A stretch of 64,000 bases of DNA from Pseudomonas sp. BBP2017 (GTDB lineage Bacteria; Pseudomonadota; Gammaproteobacteria; Pseudomonadales; Pseudomonadaceae), in assembly GCF_003024385.1 (NCBI RefSeq), contig NZ_PVZN01000006.1:62001-126000 (forward strand), written 5' to 3'. Of this stretch, positions 8,757 through 20,009 are shown one piece after another. The translations under genes and the position numbers were made by a program. Each line of letters opens with the position of its first letter. Position 1 is the stretch's first letter. The notes beneath the pieces are model-generated. The model did no database searches. It had not been told where the DNA came from and saw only the letters and a list, made by a program, of their open reading frames with translations.

Positions 8757-9974
8757 ATGACCCAGACTAACTTCCGCGCCGGCCCCGATGCCAATGGCCT
8801 GTTTGGCGCATTCGGCGGCCGCTACGTGGCTGAAACCCTGATGCCGCTGGTGCTCGACCTTGCCCGCGAGTACGAAGCAGCCAAGGCCGATCCTGAATTC
8901 CTTGAGCAGCTGGCCTACTTCCAGCGCGACTACATCGGCCGTCCCAACCCGCTGTACTTCGCCGAACGTCTGACCGAACACTGCGGTGGCGCGAAGATCT
9001 TCTTCAAGCGTGAAGAGCTCAACCACACCGGCGCACACAAGGTGAACAACTGCATTGGTCAGGTGCTGCTGGCCAAGCGCATGGGCAAAAAGCGCCTCAT
9101 CGCTGAAACCGGCGCCGGCATGCACGGCGTGGCTACCGCCACCGTGGCCGCCCGCTTCGGCCTGCCTTGTGTGATCTACATGGGCGCCACCGACATCGAG
9201 CGCCAACAGGCCAACGTATTCCGCATGAAGCTGCTCGGCGCGGAGATCGTCCCGGTGACTTCTGGTACCGGCACGCTCAAAGATGCCATGAACGAGGCCC
9301 TGCGTGACTGGGTCACCAACGTCGAAGACACCTTCTACCTGATCGGCACTGTTGCCGGCCCACACCCATATCCGGCGATGGTCCGCGACTTCCAGTCGAT
9401 CATCGGCAAGGAAACCCGCGCCCAGCTGCAGGAGAAGGAAGGACGCCTGCCCGACAGCCTGATCGCCTGCGTTGGCGGCGGCTCCAATGCCATGGGCCTG
9501 TTCCATGACTTCCTCGACGACACCAGCGTGCAGATCATCGGCGTCGAAGCCGGTGGCCACGGTGTCGACACCGACAAGCATGCCGCCAGCCTCACCGGCG
9601 GTATTCCAGGCGTATTGCACGGCAACCGTACTTACCTGCTGCAGGATGCCGACGGCCAGATCACCGACGCCCACTCGATTTCCGCCGGCCTGGACTACCC
9701 GGGCATCGGCCCGGAACACGCCTATCTGCATGAAGTGAAGCGCGTCGAGTACGTCAGCATCAACGACGAAGAAGCCTTGGCCGCGTTCCACACCACCTGC
9801 CGCCTGGAAGGCATCATTCCGGCCCTGGAAACCTCCCACGCCCTGGCCGAAGCGATCAAACGCGCCCCGACCCTGCCCAAGGATCACCTGATGGTGGTGT
9901 GCCTGTCCGGTCGTGGCGACAAAGACATGCAAACCGTGATGAATCATATGGCTGCCCAGGAGAAAAAGGCATGA
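8757..9974 (+). CDS. trpB: Tryptophan synthase beta subunit
   Basis: The beta subunit condenses indole with L-serine in a PLP-dependent reaction, the last step of tryptophan synthesis. The 405-residue protein has the PLP lysine in [10 protein letters not shown] (Lys95) and the phosphate-binding glycine loop [10 protein letters not shown] near residue 240. A GAGMHG segment lies near residue 118. It begins at ATG 8757 and overlaps trpA by 4 nt (ATGA), giving tight coupling for the alpha2beta2 complex. It is regulated by the divergent TrpI. Confidence 0.98.
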   Translation: MTQTNFRAGPDANGLFGAFGGRYVAETLMPLVLDLAREYEAAKADPEFLEQLAYFQRDYIGRPNPLYFAERLTEHCGGAKIFFKREELNHTGAHKVNNCIGQVLLAKRMGKKRLIAETGAGMHGVATATVAARFGLPCVIYMGATDIERQQANVFRMKLLGAEIVPVTSGTGTLKDAMNEALRDWVTNVEDTFYLIGTVAGPHPYPAMVRDFQSIIGKETRAQLQEKEGRLPDSLIACVGGGSNAMGLFHDFLDDTSVQIIGVEAGGHGVDTDKHAASLTGGIPGVLHGNRTYLLQDADGQITDAHSISAGLDYPGIGPEHAYLHEVKRVEYVSINDEEALAAFHTTCRLEGIIPALETSHALAEAIKRAPTLPKDHLMVVCLSGRGDKDMQTVMNHMAAQEKKA

Positions 9975-10783
9975 GCCGTCTTGAACAACGCTTCGCCGAA
10001 CTGAAAGCCGAAGGCCGCTCGGCACTGGTCACCTTCATCACTGCCGGCGACCCTGGCTACGACGCCTCGCTGGAAATCCTCAAAGGCCTACCGGCCGCTG
10101 GCGCCGACGTGATCGAGCTGGGCATGCCGTTCACCGACCCGATGGCCGATGGTGTCGCCATCCAGCTGGCAACCCTGCGTGCCCTGGAGGCTGGACAGAC
10201 CCTGGCGAAAACCTTGCAGATGGTTCGCGAATTCCGCGTCGACAACCAGACCACGCCGATCGTACTGATGGGCTACTACAACCCGATCCACCGTTTTGGC
10301 GTCGAAGCCTTCGTCGCCCAGGCCAAGGAAGTGGGTGTCGACGGTCTGATCATCGTTGACCTGCCGCCTGAGCATGACGCTGAATTGGCCACTCCGGCCC
10401 AGGCATCCGGTATCGACTTCATCCGCCTGACCACGCCGACCACCGACGATGTGCGTTTGCCGCGCGTACTGGAACGCAGCTCCGGCTTCGTCTACTACGT
10501 CTCGGTTGCCGGTGTCACGGGTGCCGGCTCAGCCACCACTGAGCAGGTCAGCAGCGCCATCGAGCGTCTGCGTCGGCATACCGACCTGCCGATCAGCGTT
10601 GGCTTCGGTATCCGTACGCCAGAGCAGGCGGCAGCCATCGCCAAGCTGGCCGATGGTGTGGTGGTGGGGTCGGCGCTGGTCGACAAGATTGCCCAGGCGA
10701 AGACCACCGAGCAGGCAGTGGCTGATGTGCTTGAGCTGTGCTCGGCCCTGGCCCAGGGTGTGCGAGGCGCGCGCAAGGCTTGA
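9971..10783 (+). CDS. trpA: Tryptophan synthase alpha subunit
   Basis: The alpha subunit cleaves indole-3-glycerol phosphate to indole and glyceraldehyde-3-phosphate and channels indole to TrpB. The 270-residue TIM barrel keeps the catalytic acids at Glu49 (VIELGMPF) and Asp60 (DPMADG), the same numbers as in the enteric enzyme. The phosphate-binding GFGIRTPEQ segment lies near residue 212. Its ATG overlaps the trpB stop. A REP palindrome follows immediately and may protect the 3' end of the trpBA transcript. Confidence 0.98.
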   Translation: MSRLEQRFAELKAEGRSALVTFITAGDPGYDASLEILKGLPAAGADVIELGMPFTDPMADGVAIQLATLRALEAGQTLAKTLQMVREFRVDNQTTPIVLMGYYNPIHRFGVEAFVAQAKEVGVDGLIIVDLPPEHDAELATPAQASGIDFIRLTTPTTDDVRLPRVLERSSGFVYYVSVAGVTGAGSATTEQVSSAIERLRRHTDLPISVGFGIRTPEQAAAIAKLADGVVVGSALVDKIAQAKTTEQAVADVLELCSALAQGVRGARKA

Positions 10784-10791
10784 TCACACTC

Positions 10792-10857
10792 ATCGCGGGG
10801 CAAGCCAGCTCCCACCGCAGTTAAGTAATCTCTGTGGGAGCGGGCTTGCCCCGCGAT
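10792..10857. repeat. REP palindrome (Pseudomonas type)
   Basis: The left arm (CGCGGGGCAAGCCAGCTC, one change from the usual core) and the right arm (GAGCGGGCTTGCCCCGCG) form a 66-bp inverted repeat with a central loop. It lies between the convergent trpA and DOPA-dioxygenase-family genes, so it is probably the transcription end point for both. Confidence 0.88.
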
Positions 10858-10860
10858 AAT

Positions 10861-11190
10861 CTAATTAAAGATCGACAGATCAAGCGGCCGCACCGCCCCC
10901 ATCCAGATCGCATGATCGCGATGATCCGCCAGATCATCTCCGGTCAGCGGATGCAGAAACACCACCAGCCCGTGGCGATATAGCGCCAGCCAAGGCAACA
11001 CCACCCCGACCACTTCCGGCCCGAACGCCAGTTGGCAGCTCCAGTCCGGGTGCGGCCCGACTGGCTTCTGGTGCATGCGGCCCATGGTCACCGGAAACAG
11101 CTTGGCAGCCTCTTCACATAACTGCCGCGCTTGCTCCATAGTGCTGGCGTCATAATAGACATGGGCGTGATATCCCTTGATCCTTTGCAC
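10861..11190 (-). CDS. DOPA 4,5-dioxygenase family protein
   Basis: The 109-residue protein opens with IKGYHAHVYYD and carries a VVFLHPLTGDDLADHRDHA segment near residues 77-95. This is the histidine pattern of the small DOPA 4,5-dioxygenase family (PF08883) first known from fungal betalain synthesis. Bacterial members are widespread, but their physiological substrates are unclear. A metal-dependent ring-cleaving activity is possible and unproven here. It stands alone between a REP element and a divergent Rossmann-fold gene. Confidence 0.85.
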   Translation of the reverse strand: MQRIKGYHAHVYYDASTMEQARQLCEEAAKLFPVTMGRMHQKPVGPHPDWSCQLAFGPEVVGVVLPWLALYRHGLVVFLHPLTGDDLADHRDHAIWMGAVRPLDLSIFN

Positions 11191-11267
11191 GAAATCTCCT
11201 GCATCACAAGAACCCTCAAGGCATTCCTGAGGTCAAATGATCACCCGCCTGAAAAGGGAGTGATCTG

Positions 11268-11885
11268 GTGAAAAATGCCGAAACCCCGGTGTTCAAACTG
11301 ATCCTGCTCGGTGGTTTGAGCAGCCTGGGCAGCGCCCTGATGGCAGAGTTGCTCAAGCGCCAGCATGAAGTGATCGCCGTGGTCGACGACTTGAACATCC
11401 TCGCGCCACGCCCGGGCCTGCACTTCAAGATAGGCGGGCTGAACAGCGTTGATCAAGCGGAGCAAAGCGTAGCCGGTGGCTCGGCGGTGGTCTGCCTGCT
11501 GGCGGCGCTGGCCCCCGACGATTTCGTCGCACAGCCGCGCTTGAGCCAGGCACTGGTTGCCGGCATGTCTCGCACAACTATACGCCGCCTGTTGCTGGTC
11601 GGCGATTTCAGCGTGCTCGACCATAGCGAAGGTCACAGCGAGCAACAGCGGGCCTGTGCCGATCAGATCGTCGACCTGTTGCAACGCAGCGCGTTGCACT
11701 GGACCTTGATCAACACCCCGCAGCAAGTCGCCGGGCTGGGCATCGAGCATTTCCACCAGACCCACGGCACCCTGGAGCCGGGCCTTCGCGAACCGTTGCA
11801 ACACCTGGCCAGGGTAGCTGCCGCCATGATTGATGCCCTGGAGTTGAAACTGCACTACGGCGAGCATGTGAACTTCGTCTTCTAA
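11268..11885 (+). CDS. Rossmann-fold NAD(P)-binding protein (NmrA/SDR-like)
   Basis: This 205-residue protein begins with a beta strand and glycine turn (KLILLGGLSSLGSAL) typical of NAD(P)-binding folds, although the motif is GGxSSLG and not the textbook GxxGxxG. An acidic pair follows the second strand (VVDDLN). No catalytic Tyr-x-x-x-Lys is visible, so it may be an atypical or regulatory SDR. The start is a GTG at 11268 preceded by AAAGGGAG. It lies upstream of the SulP transporter gene in the same direction, with a 73-bp gap. The function is not recognised. Confidence 0.7.
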   Translation: MKNAETPVFKLILLGGLSSLGSALMAELLKRQHEVIAVVDDLNILAPRPGLHFKIGGLNSVDQAEQSVAGGSAVVCLLAALAPDDFVAQPRLSQALVAGMSRTTIRRLLLVGDFSVLDHSEGHSEQQRACADQIVDLLQRSALHWTLINTPQQVAGLGIEHFHQTHGTLEPGLREPLQHLARVAAAMIDALELKLHYGEHVNFVF

Positions 11886-11958
11886 CGCACCTGCTCTTTA
11901 CGGCTTGCACCCAAGCGCCGGACATCGCACCCTGAACAGCTTCCATTCGTGATAGAGC

Positions 11959-13536
11959 ATGTCCATGGCCTGGCCAGATCGCCAACGTCTGCTGCCGTTC
12001 CTCAGCTGGCTGCCCCGGCAAACCCGCGCCAGTGTGCGGCGCGATCTGCTGGTTGGGCTGAGCGGGGCGATCCTCGCATTGCCGCAATCGATCGCCTACG
12101 CATTAATCGCCGGCCTGCCTGCCGAGTACGGCCTGTACGCAGCGATCGTTCCGGTGCTGATTGCCTGCCTCTGGGGCTCGTCCTGGCACCTGATCTGCGG
12201 GCCGACGGCAGCGATTTCCATTGTGCTGTATGCCAGTGTCAGCCAACTGGCGGTCAGCGGTAGCGACGACTACATCACCCTGATTCTGTTACTGACGTTC
12301 CTGGCCGGGGTGTTTCAGTGGTTGCTGGGGGTGTTGCGCTTCGGCGCGCTGGTCAATTTTGTCTCTCATTCGGTGGTACTGGGCTTCACCCTCGGCGCCG
12401 CCATCGTTATTGCCCTGGGACAACTGCCGAGCCTGTTGGGGCTGGATCTGCCCAGCCAGGCCACCGCGCTGAAGACCCTGGAAAGTCTGCTGGAGCACGC
12501 AGGTGAAGTGGACTGGCCTTCGCTGGTGCTGGGTCTGGGTACGTTGCTGCTGGGCGTTGCGCTGAAGCTGCTGCGCCCGCGCTGGCCCGGCCTGTTGATA
12601 ACCCTGACGATTGCCAGTCTGCTGGTCTGGTTGCTGCCTGGAGTATTCGCCCATGTGCAATTGGTACCCGGCTTCGCCGGCCAGTTGCCACCCCTGAGCC
12701 CGTTGCCGCTGCTCGACTTTGAACTGATCCTGCGCTTGCTGCCCAGTGCTGTGGCGGTGGGTATGCTGGGGCTGGTCACCAGCCTGTCGATTGCCCGTTC
12801 GCTGTCGTCGCGTTCGGAGCAGTTGATCGACGCCAACCAGGAAATCCGCGCTCAAGGCCTATCGAACATGGTCGGCAGCCTGTTCTCCGGTTACCTGTCG
12901 TCAGGTTCCTTCACCCGCTCCGGGCTGAGCTATGACGCCGGTGCCCGCTCCCCCTTGGCCGGGGTGTTCTCGGCGCTCTGGGTCGCGTTGTTCGCAGTGG
13001 CCGGCGCCAGCCTGATTGCGCATATCCCGATCCCGGCGATGGCCGCCAGCATCTTGCTGATCTGCTGGGGCCTGATCGACCACCGGGCGATGCGCGCGCT
13101 GTTCCGGGTCAGCCGTTCGGAGTTTCTGGTCATGGCCCTGACTGCTGCGGCAACCTTGCTGCTGGAGCTACAGACCGCCATCTACGCCGGGGTGCTGGCC
13201 TCGCTGTTCTTCTACCTCAAACGCACCTCACGACCGCGGGTTCAGCACTCACGTGAAGGCGACACGGATGTGCTGCGTGTGGGCGGCTCGATTTTCTTCG
13301 GTGCCAGCCACTACCTGCAGGTGCGTTTGCAACGCTGCCAGGGACCGGATGTGGTGATCGATGCCCGGCAGATCAACTTCATCGACTTTTCCGGCGTCGA
13401 CATGCTCCACCGCGAAGCCCGTCGATTGCGTCGGGCAGGCGGCAGCCTGACGCTACATCGGGCGCGTCCGCAGGTGATTGAGGAATTACATAAGCTGGAA
13501 GGGGCAACGCACTGCCCGATCCGCTTTGAGGAGTGA
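11959..13536 (+). CDS. SulP-family inorganic anion transporter with STAS domain
   Basis: This 525-residue membrane protein has roughly a dozen hydrophobic segments between residues 30 and 410. The SulP signature region around ALPQSIAYALIAGLPAEYGL lies near residues 39-58. A cytosolic STAS domain fills the C-terminus (DARQINFIDFSGVDMLHREA, near 470-490). The family moves sulfate, bicarbonate or dicarboxylates; the substrate here is not predictable. The start is ATG 11959, with a second in-frame ATG two codons on and only a weak ribosome-binding site. Confidence 0.9.
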   Translation: MSMAWPDRQRLLPFLSWLPRQTRASVRRDLLVGLSGAILALPQSIAYALIAGLPAEYGLYAAIVPVLIACLWGSSWHLICGPTAAISIVLYASVSQLAVSGSDDYITLILLLTFLAGVFQWLLGVLRFGALVNFVSHSVVLGFTLGAAIVIALGQLPSLLGLDLPSQATALKTLESLLEHAGEVDWPSLVLGLGTLLLGVALKLLRPRWPGLLITLTIASLLVWLLPGVFAHVQLVPGFAGQLPPLSPLPLLDFELILRLLPSAVAVGMLGLVTSLSIARSLSSRSEQLIDANQEIRAQGLSNMVGSLFSGYLSSGSFTRSGLSYDAGARSPLAGVFSALWVALFAVAGASLIAHIPIPAMAASILLICWGLIDHRAMRALFRVSRSEFLVMALTAAATLLLELQTAIYAGVLASLFFYLKRTSRPRVQHSREGDTDVLRVGGSIFFGASHYLQVRLQRCQGPDVVIDARQINFIDFSGVDMLHREARRLRRAGGSLTLHRARPQVIEELHKLEGATHCPIRFEE

Positions 13537-13540
13537 AACT

Positions 13541-13600
13541 ATCGCGGGGCAAGCCCGCTCCCACAGGGATCATGCAAACGGGAACGGGCTTGCCCCGCGA
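13541..13600. repeat. REP palindrome (Pseudomonas type)
   Basis: A 60-bp inverted repeat with the CGCGGGGCAAGCCCGCTC arm on the left and a GGGCTTGCCCCGCG arm on the right starts 4 bp after the SulP stop. It lies between the convergent SulP and aroE genes. The right arm has GGGAACGGGC where other copies have GGGAGCGGGC. Confidence 0.9.
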
Positions 13601-13608
13601 CTCATGCC

Positions 13609-14433
13609 TCAACCGCGAGCCAGCTGGCGGCGCAGTTCGTCCAGCACCGGAGCGGTATCCGGCCGCACGCCGCGCCAGATGAAGAACGCTTCGGCAGCCT
13701 GCTCGGCGAGCATGCCCAATCCGTCCAGAACCTTGGCGGCCTTGTGTTCGCTCGCCCAGCGACAGAAGGGCGTCGGCTCTTTGCCGTACATCATGTCGTA
13801 GCACACGGTTTTACCCGGCTCGATCAAGCTGGCAGAGATCGGTGGCAATTCACCGGCAAGGCTGGCGGAGGTGGCGTTGATGATCAGGTCAACCGGCTCT
13901 TGCAGCCAGCTAAAACCGCTGGCAGCCACAGGGCCGAGGTCGGCGAATTCGCGAGCCAGCTGTTCGGCTTTTTCCACAGTGCGGTTGGCAATCACCAGCG
14001 AGGCCGGGTTGTGCGCCAACAACGGCTCCAGCACGCCACGCACGGCGCCGCCAGCGCCGAGCAGGAGAATGCGCTTGCCCGTCAGCTGTACACCGGCATT
14101 CACCGTCAGGTCACGTACCAGCCCGGCGCCATCGGTGTTGTCGCCCTGCAGGGTGTCGTCGGCCAGCTTGCTCAGGGTATTCACCGCACCAGCGCGCTGA
14201 GCCCGTGGCGTCAGACTGTCAACCAGGCGATAGGCTTCTTCCTTGAACGGCACAGTGACATTGGCGCCCAAGCCCTGCTTGAAGAAGCCTTGGGCACACA
14301 TGCTGAAATCGTCCAGCGGCGCCAGCAAAGTGCTGTACTCCAGTTGCTGGCCGGTCTGGTCGGCGAACAGACGGTGGATCAGCGGCGATTTGCTGTGGCC
14401 GATCGGGTTGCCGAATACAACGTACTGGTCCAT
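13609..14433 (-). CDS. aroE: Shikimate dehydrogenase (NADP+)
   Basis: AroE reduces 3-dehydroshikimate to shikimate with NADPH, the fourth step of aromatic amino-acid synthesis. The 274-residue protein has the substrate-binding SKSPLIH segment (residues 14-20), the catalytic lysine in [11 protein letters not shown] (Lys64) and [13 protein letters not shown] near 100. The nucleotide-binding loop is [10 protein letters not shown] near 125-134. It is transcribed after hemF with a 55-bp gap that contains a perfect DnaA box (14475-14483). Confidence 0.97.
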   Translation of the reverse strand: MDQYVVFGNPIGHSKSPLIHRLFADQTGQQLEYSTLLAPLDDFSMCAQGFFKQGLGANVTVPFKEEAYRLVDSLTPRAQRAGAVNTLSKLADDTLQGDNTDGAGLVRDLTVNAGVQLTGKRILLLGAGGAVRGVLEPLLAHNPASLVIANRTVEKAEQLAREFADLGPVAASGFSWLQEPVDLIINATSASLAGELPPISASLIEPGKTVCYDMMYGKEPTPFCRWASEHKAAKVLDGLGMLAEQAAEAFFIWRGVRPDTAPVLDELRRQLARG

Positions 14434-14488
14434 TCACGCGGTTCCTGGGTCAAAGTCGGGCAGGGCCGGAAAAGTTATCCACAACGGC

Positions 14489-16523
<2,035 letters not shown>

Positions 16524-16538
16524 GATTGTGTTGAGTTC

Positions 16539-16584
16539 ATCGCCAGCAAGGCCAGCTTCTACAAGAGCCGGCCTTGCTGGCGAT
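16539..16584. repeat. Second-family REP-like palindrome
   Basis: The arms ATCGCCAGCAAGGCC and GGCCTTGCTGGCGAT are inverted around a short spacer, giving a 46-bp palindrome. The core differs from the CGCGGGGCAAGCCC elements elsewhere in the window, so it belongs to another REP family or variant. It lies between the convergent qor and tsaC genes. Confidence 0.85.
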
Positions 16585-16591
16585 AGGGCCA

Positions 16592-17149
16592 TCAACCAGC
16601 CCGAACCACATCCCCAGTCACCAGATCACGGATCACACTCGGATTACGCCGACCACCCAATGCGCCACCCAGTACCAGATCCAGCTGCCCGCGGAAGTAC
16701 TGCTCTACACGCAAACGTGACTTCGCCGCAGGACGTCCTTGAGGATTGGCCGACGTCGATACCAGCGGCCCGACCAGTGAGCACAGCTCACGTACCACCG
16801 GATGGTCACTGACCCGCAGGGCTACGGTGTCATGAACCCCGGTAATCCATTCCGGCAACATGTTCTGGTGCGGCACCAGCCAGGTATTCGGGCCTGGCCA
16901 GGTGCTGCCCATACGGTCGAGCCAGATTTCAGGGAAATCCTCAAACAAGAAGTCGAACTGGCGGATATTGTCGGCAATCAGGATCAAGCCCTTGTCGACC
17001 GAGCGCGACTTGATCGCCAGCAGGCGATCCACCGCTTCCTCGTTCCAGGGATCACAGCCCAGACCCCAGACGGCCTCGGTTGGGTAGGCAATCACCGCAC
17101 CAGCCCGAATTTCACGCGCGGCTTGTTGCACACGCCAACTGCTCACCAT
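16592..17149 (-). CDS. tsaC: L-threonylcarbamoyladenylate synthase (TsaC/YrdC)
   Basis: TsaC makes threonylcarbamoyl-AMP from threonine, bicarbonate and ATP for the t6A37 modification of ANN-decoding tRNAs. The 185-residue protein has the YrdC-fold marks [14 protein letters not shown] (residues 21-34), [11 protein letters not shown], and the STSANPQG block near residue 140. I chose ATG 17149, preceded by GGAG at suitable spacing, over a GTG nine bases upstream. It lies 37 bp downstream of dprA on the same strand, a usual Pseudomonas pairing. Confidence 0.95.
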   Translation of the reverse strand: MVSSWRVQQAAREIRAGAVIAYPTEAVWGLGCDPWNEEAVDRLLAIKSRSVDKGLILIADNIRQFDFLFEDFPEIWLDRMGSTWPGPNTWLVPHQNMLPEWITGVHDTVALRVSDHPVVRELCSLVGPLVSTSANPQGRPAAKSRLRVEQYFRGQLDLVLGGALGGRRNPSVIRDLVTGDVVRAG

Positions 17150-17186
17150 TGCTCTCACTCCGCATTAAGGCTAACCAGCAGTGTAC

Positions 17187-18293
17187 TTAGGCAGGCCGGG
17201 CAAACCAACGTCCAGCTTCATTACAAACCCGTCCAGTCATTTCCAGCTCGGTCAACGCCGCCAGTACCTTGGGCAACGGCCAACCGCTGCTATTGGCTAG
17301 TGCTTCGCAGGTTTGCGGCGCAGCCAGCAGTAGATCTTCAAGTACATGCCGGCTGCTAACAGCTTCGCCGCCCTGCACAGGCGGCAGACGCTGCCAACCT
17401 TGCAGGGTCTCGACAATCTGCTCGACACTTTCCACCAGCAACGCACCATCGCGAATCAGCTGGTGACAGCCTTTGGACCCGGGATGATGAATCGAACCCG
17501 GAACGGCATACACCTCGCGTCCTTGTTCAGCCGCCAGCCGCGCGGTGATCAGCGAGCCACTGGCCAGGCTCGCCTCGACCACAAGCACCCCCAGCGACAG
17601 GCCACTGATGATGCGATTACGCCGGGGAAAGTTAGCCGCCACCGGTCCGGCATCAAGCGGAAACTCGGAGACCACAGCGCTGCCTTGCTCGATCATCGCC
17701 GCAGCCAGCGCCCGATGCCGTTGTGGATAAAATTTCTGCAGCCCGGTCCCCAGCACCCCGATCGTCTGCCCGCCGACATCCAGCGCCGCCTGATGGGCGG
17801 CACCGTCTATCCCCAGGGCCAAGCCGCTGGTTATGACAAATCCACCCCGGGCCAGGTGACGGGAAAAGGCCCCTGCGGTGTCCAGCGCCGGGCGCGATGC
17901 GCGGCGGCTACCGATAATCGCCAGTTGTGGCTTCTCCAGCAAAGCCGGGTTACCGGCCACGAACAGCAGGGGCGGTGCGCTATCTACTTCGGCCAATAAA
18001 GCGGGGTAGGCGGGGTCGTCCCACATCAGCAAATGCTGGTCGCGCCGCTCTAACCAGGCCAGTGCGGCCGCTGCGCCTTCACGTACTTCAAGGCTGCGGC
18101 GGGCCTGGGCGCTCGCGTCGGGGAGGCCCAGCGAACCCCAGGCACCGGCCGGCGCACTGAGCGCCGCCGATGCACTGCCGAACGCCTGCAGTAGCGAATG
18201 AAATCGTTGCGGACCGAGCCCAGGTAAACGATGCAGGCGCAATCGCGCCTCGAGTTCGGCGGGTGGACACGCTCGGTAAGCTGACTCTGGCAT
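17187..18293 (-). CDS. dprA: DNA-processing protein DprA (Smf)
   Basis: DprA binds incoming single-stranded DNA and loads RecA during natural transformation. The 368-residue protein has a helix-hairpin-helix-like N-terminus (HRLPGLGPQRF) and the Rossmann-like DprA core. That core shows AIIGSRRAS near 123, SGLALGIDGAAH near 155 and FPRRNRIISGLS near 215. A winged-helix DML1-like C-terminus follows. The ATG at 18293 has AAGGA eight bases upstream; an in-frame ATG three codons earlier is less well placed. A perfect DnaA box lies inside the gene (17722-17730) and another upstream (18339-18347). Confidence 0.95.
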   Translation of the reverse strand: MPESAYRACPPAELEARLRLHRLPGLGPQRFHSLLQAFGSASAALSAPAGAWGSLGLPDASAQARRSLEVREGAAAALAWLERRDQHLLMWDDPAYPALLAEVDSAPPLLFVAGNPALLEKPQLAIIGSRRASRPALDTAGAFSRHLARGGFVITSGLALGIDGAAHQAALDVGGQTIGVLGTGLQKFYPQRHRALAAAMIEQGSAVVSEFPLDAGPVAANFPRRNRIISGLSLGVLVVEASLASGSLITARLAAEQGREVYAVPGSIHHPGSKGCHQLIRDGALLVESVEQIVETLQGWQRLPPVQGGEAVSSRHVLEDLLLAAPQTCEALANSSGWPLPKVLAALTELEMTGRVCNEAGRWFARPA

Positions 18294-18512
18294 AACGATC
18301 ATCCTTGATCGAACGAGTTGAATACACCCTGCACAAGCTGTGGATAACTCTGTTGATAATACTTTGACAACCGGTTGAAAAATTTCCCTTGGTGGCATGC
18401 CAATGGGCTGCCTGAAACCTTAGCTGACCTTTGCCAGGTGCCGAATGCGCCGAATCCCTTTATTATGTGTACTCATGTTTGTAATTCATCGCACAGTGCA
18501 GCTCATACGCTT

Positions 18513-19019
18513 ATGGCCATTCTGAACATCCTCGAATTCCCGGACCCGCGCCTTCGCACCATCGCCAAACCGGTGAGCGAAGTCGACGACGGCGTTCGCC
18601 AGTTGATCGATGACATGTTTGAAACCATGTACGAAGCCCCAGGCATCGGCTTGGCGGCGACCCAGATCAACGTGCACAAGCGCATCGTGGTCATGGACCT
18701 GAGCGAAGACCGCAGCGAGCCACGGGTGTTCATCAACCCCGAGCTCGAGATGCTCACCGAGGAAATGGATCAGTACCAGGAAGGCTGCCTGTCGGTGCCC
18801 GGCTTCTACGAGAACGTCGACCGCCCGGTGCGGGTCAAGGTCAAGGCGCTGGATCGCGATGGCAAGCCCTACGAGCTGATTGCCGAAGGCCTGCTGGCGG
18901 TGTGCATCCAGCACGAATGCGATCACCTCAACGGCAAGTTGTTCGTCGATTACCTGTCGACGCTCAAACGTGACCGGATCAAGAAGAAGCTGGAAAAACA
19001 GCATCGCCAGCAAGCTTGA
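18513..19019 (+). CDS. def: Peptide deformylase
   Basis: Def removes the N-formyl group from nascent proteins using Fe2+ or Zn2+. The 168-residue protein has all three active-site motifs: GIGLAATQ (residues 44-51), EGCLSVP with metal ligand Cys92, and HECDH with ligands His134 and His138 and catalytic Glu135. I chose ATG 18513. Upstream in-frame starts would put a non-conserved leader before the universal start of the family. Divergent from dprA, it is followed by a terminator-like hairpin and then fmt. Confidence 0.97.
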   Translation: MAILNILEFPDPRLRTIAKPVSEVDDGVRQLIDDMFETMYEAPGIGLAATQINVHKRIVVMDLSEDRSEPRVFINPELEMLTEEMDQYQEGCLSVPGFYENVDRPVRVKVKALDRDGKPYELIAEGLLAVCIQHECDHLNGKLFVDYLSTLKRDRIKKKLEKQHRQQA

Positions 19020-19031
19020 TCTCCTCTTCCC

Positions 19032-19062
19032 AAAGGCTTGCTCCGGCAAGCCTTTTTCTTTT
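19032..19062 (+). terminator. Intrinsic terminator between def and fmt
   Basis: The arms AAAGGCTTG and CAAGCCTTT are separated by a 6-nt loop and followed by a T-rich tract (TTTCTTTTT). This has the form of a rho-independent terminator. It lies between def and fmt, which are often co-transcribed, so it may attenuate and not fully separate the two genes. Confidence 0.8.
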
Positions 19063-19076
19063 TAAGCGAGAACTCC

Positions 19077-20009
19077 ATGCGCATTGTCTTTGCAGGCACC
19101 CCAGAGTTTGCCGCCGAACACCTCAAGGCCTTGATCGACAGCCCTAATGAAGTGGTGGCCGTCTATACCCAACCGGACCGTCCGGCCGGGCGCGGGCAAA
19201 AACTGATGCCCAGCGCAGTCAAGCAACTGGCTGTGGATAACGGCATCCAGGTCCTGCAACCGCCAACCCTGCGCAATGCCGAGGCTCAAGCTGAACTGGC
19301 CGCCCTCAAGCCGGACCTGATGGTGGTGGTCGCCTACGGCCTGATCCTGCCGCAAACGGTGCTGGATATCCCGCGCCTGGGCTGCATCAACAGTCACGCC
19401 TCACTGCTGCCACGCTGGCGCGGTGCAGCGCCGATCCAGCGCGCGGTCGAAGCCGGCGACAGTGAAAGCGGCGTGACCGTGATGCGCATGGAAGCCGGGC
19501 TGGATACCGGGCCGATGCTGCTCAAAGTCACTACCCCTATCAGCGCCACTGACACCGGTGGCAGCCTGCACGACCGCCTCGCCGAGATGGGCCCGCCAGC
19601 CGTACTCGAAGCCGTCGCCGGCCTGGCCGCGGGCACACTGCAAGGTGACGTCCAGGACGACAGCCTGGCCACGTATGCACACAAGCTGAACAAAGACGAA
19701 GCGCGCCTGGACTGGAACCGTCCAGCCGTTGAGCTGGAGCGCCTGATTCGCGCCTTCAATCCCTGGCCGATCTGTCACAGCAGCCTCAACGGTGAAGCAG
19801 TGAAAGTCCTTGCCGCCAGCTTATCCACAGGCAAAGGCACCCCAGGTGAAATCCTCAGCGCCAGCAAAGACGGCCTGATCGTTGCCTGCGGTGAACAGGC
19901 CCTGTGCCTGACTCGTCTGCAATTGCCTGGTGGCAAGGCGCTGAACTTCAGCGACCTGTTCAACAGCCGCCGCGAGAAATTCGCCAGCGGTACGGTGCTC
20001 GGTCAATGA
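19077..20009 (+). CDS. fmt: Methionyl-tRNA formyltransferase
   Basis: Fmt transfers a formyl group from 10-formyl-THF to initiator Met-tRNA. The 310-residue protein has the N-terminal formyltransferase fold ([15 protein letters not shown]), the catalytic region [17 protein letters not shown] near residues 107-123, and GLDTGPML near 142. A C-terminal OB-like tRNA-binding domain follows. The ATG at 19077 begins right after the def terminator. Its stop overlaps the rsmB start (ATGA). Perfect DnaA boxes lie within the gene at 19232-19240 and 19821-19829. Confidence 0.97.
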   Translation: MRIVFAGTPEFAAEHLKALIDSPNEVVAVYTQPDRPAGRGQKLMPSAVKQLAVDNGIQVLQPPTLRNAEAQAELAALKPDLMVVVAYGLILPQTVLDIPRLGCINSHASLLPRWRGAAPIQRAVEAGDSESGVTVMRMEAGLDTGPMLLKVTTPISATDTGGSLHDRLAEMGPPAVLEAVAGLAAGTLQGDVQDDSLATYAHKLNKDEARLDWNRPAVELERLIRAFNPWPICHSSLNGEAVKVLAASLSTGKGTPGEILSASKDGLIVACGEQALCLTRLQLPGGKALNFSDLFNSRREKFASGTVLGQ

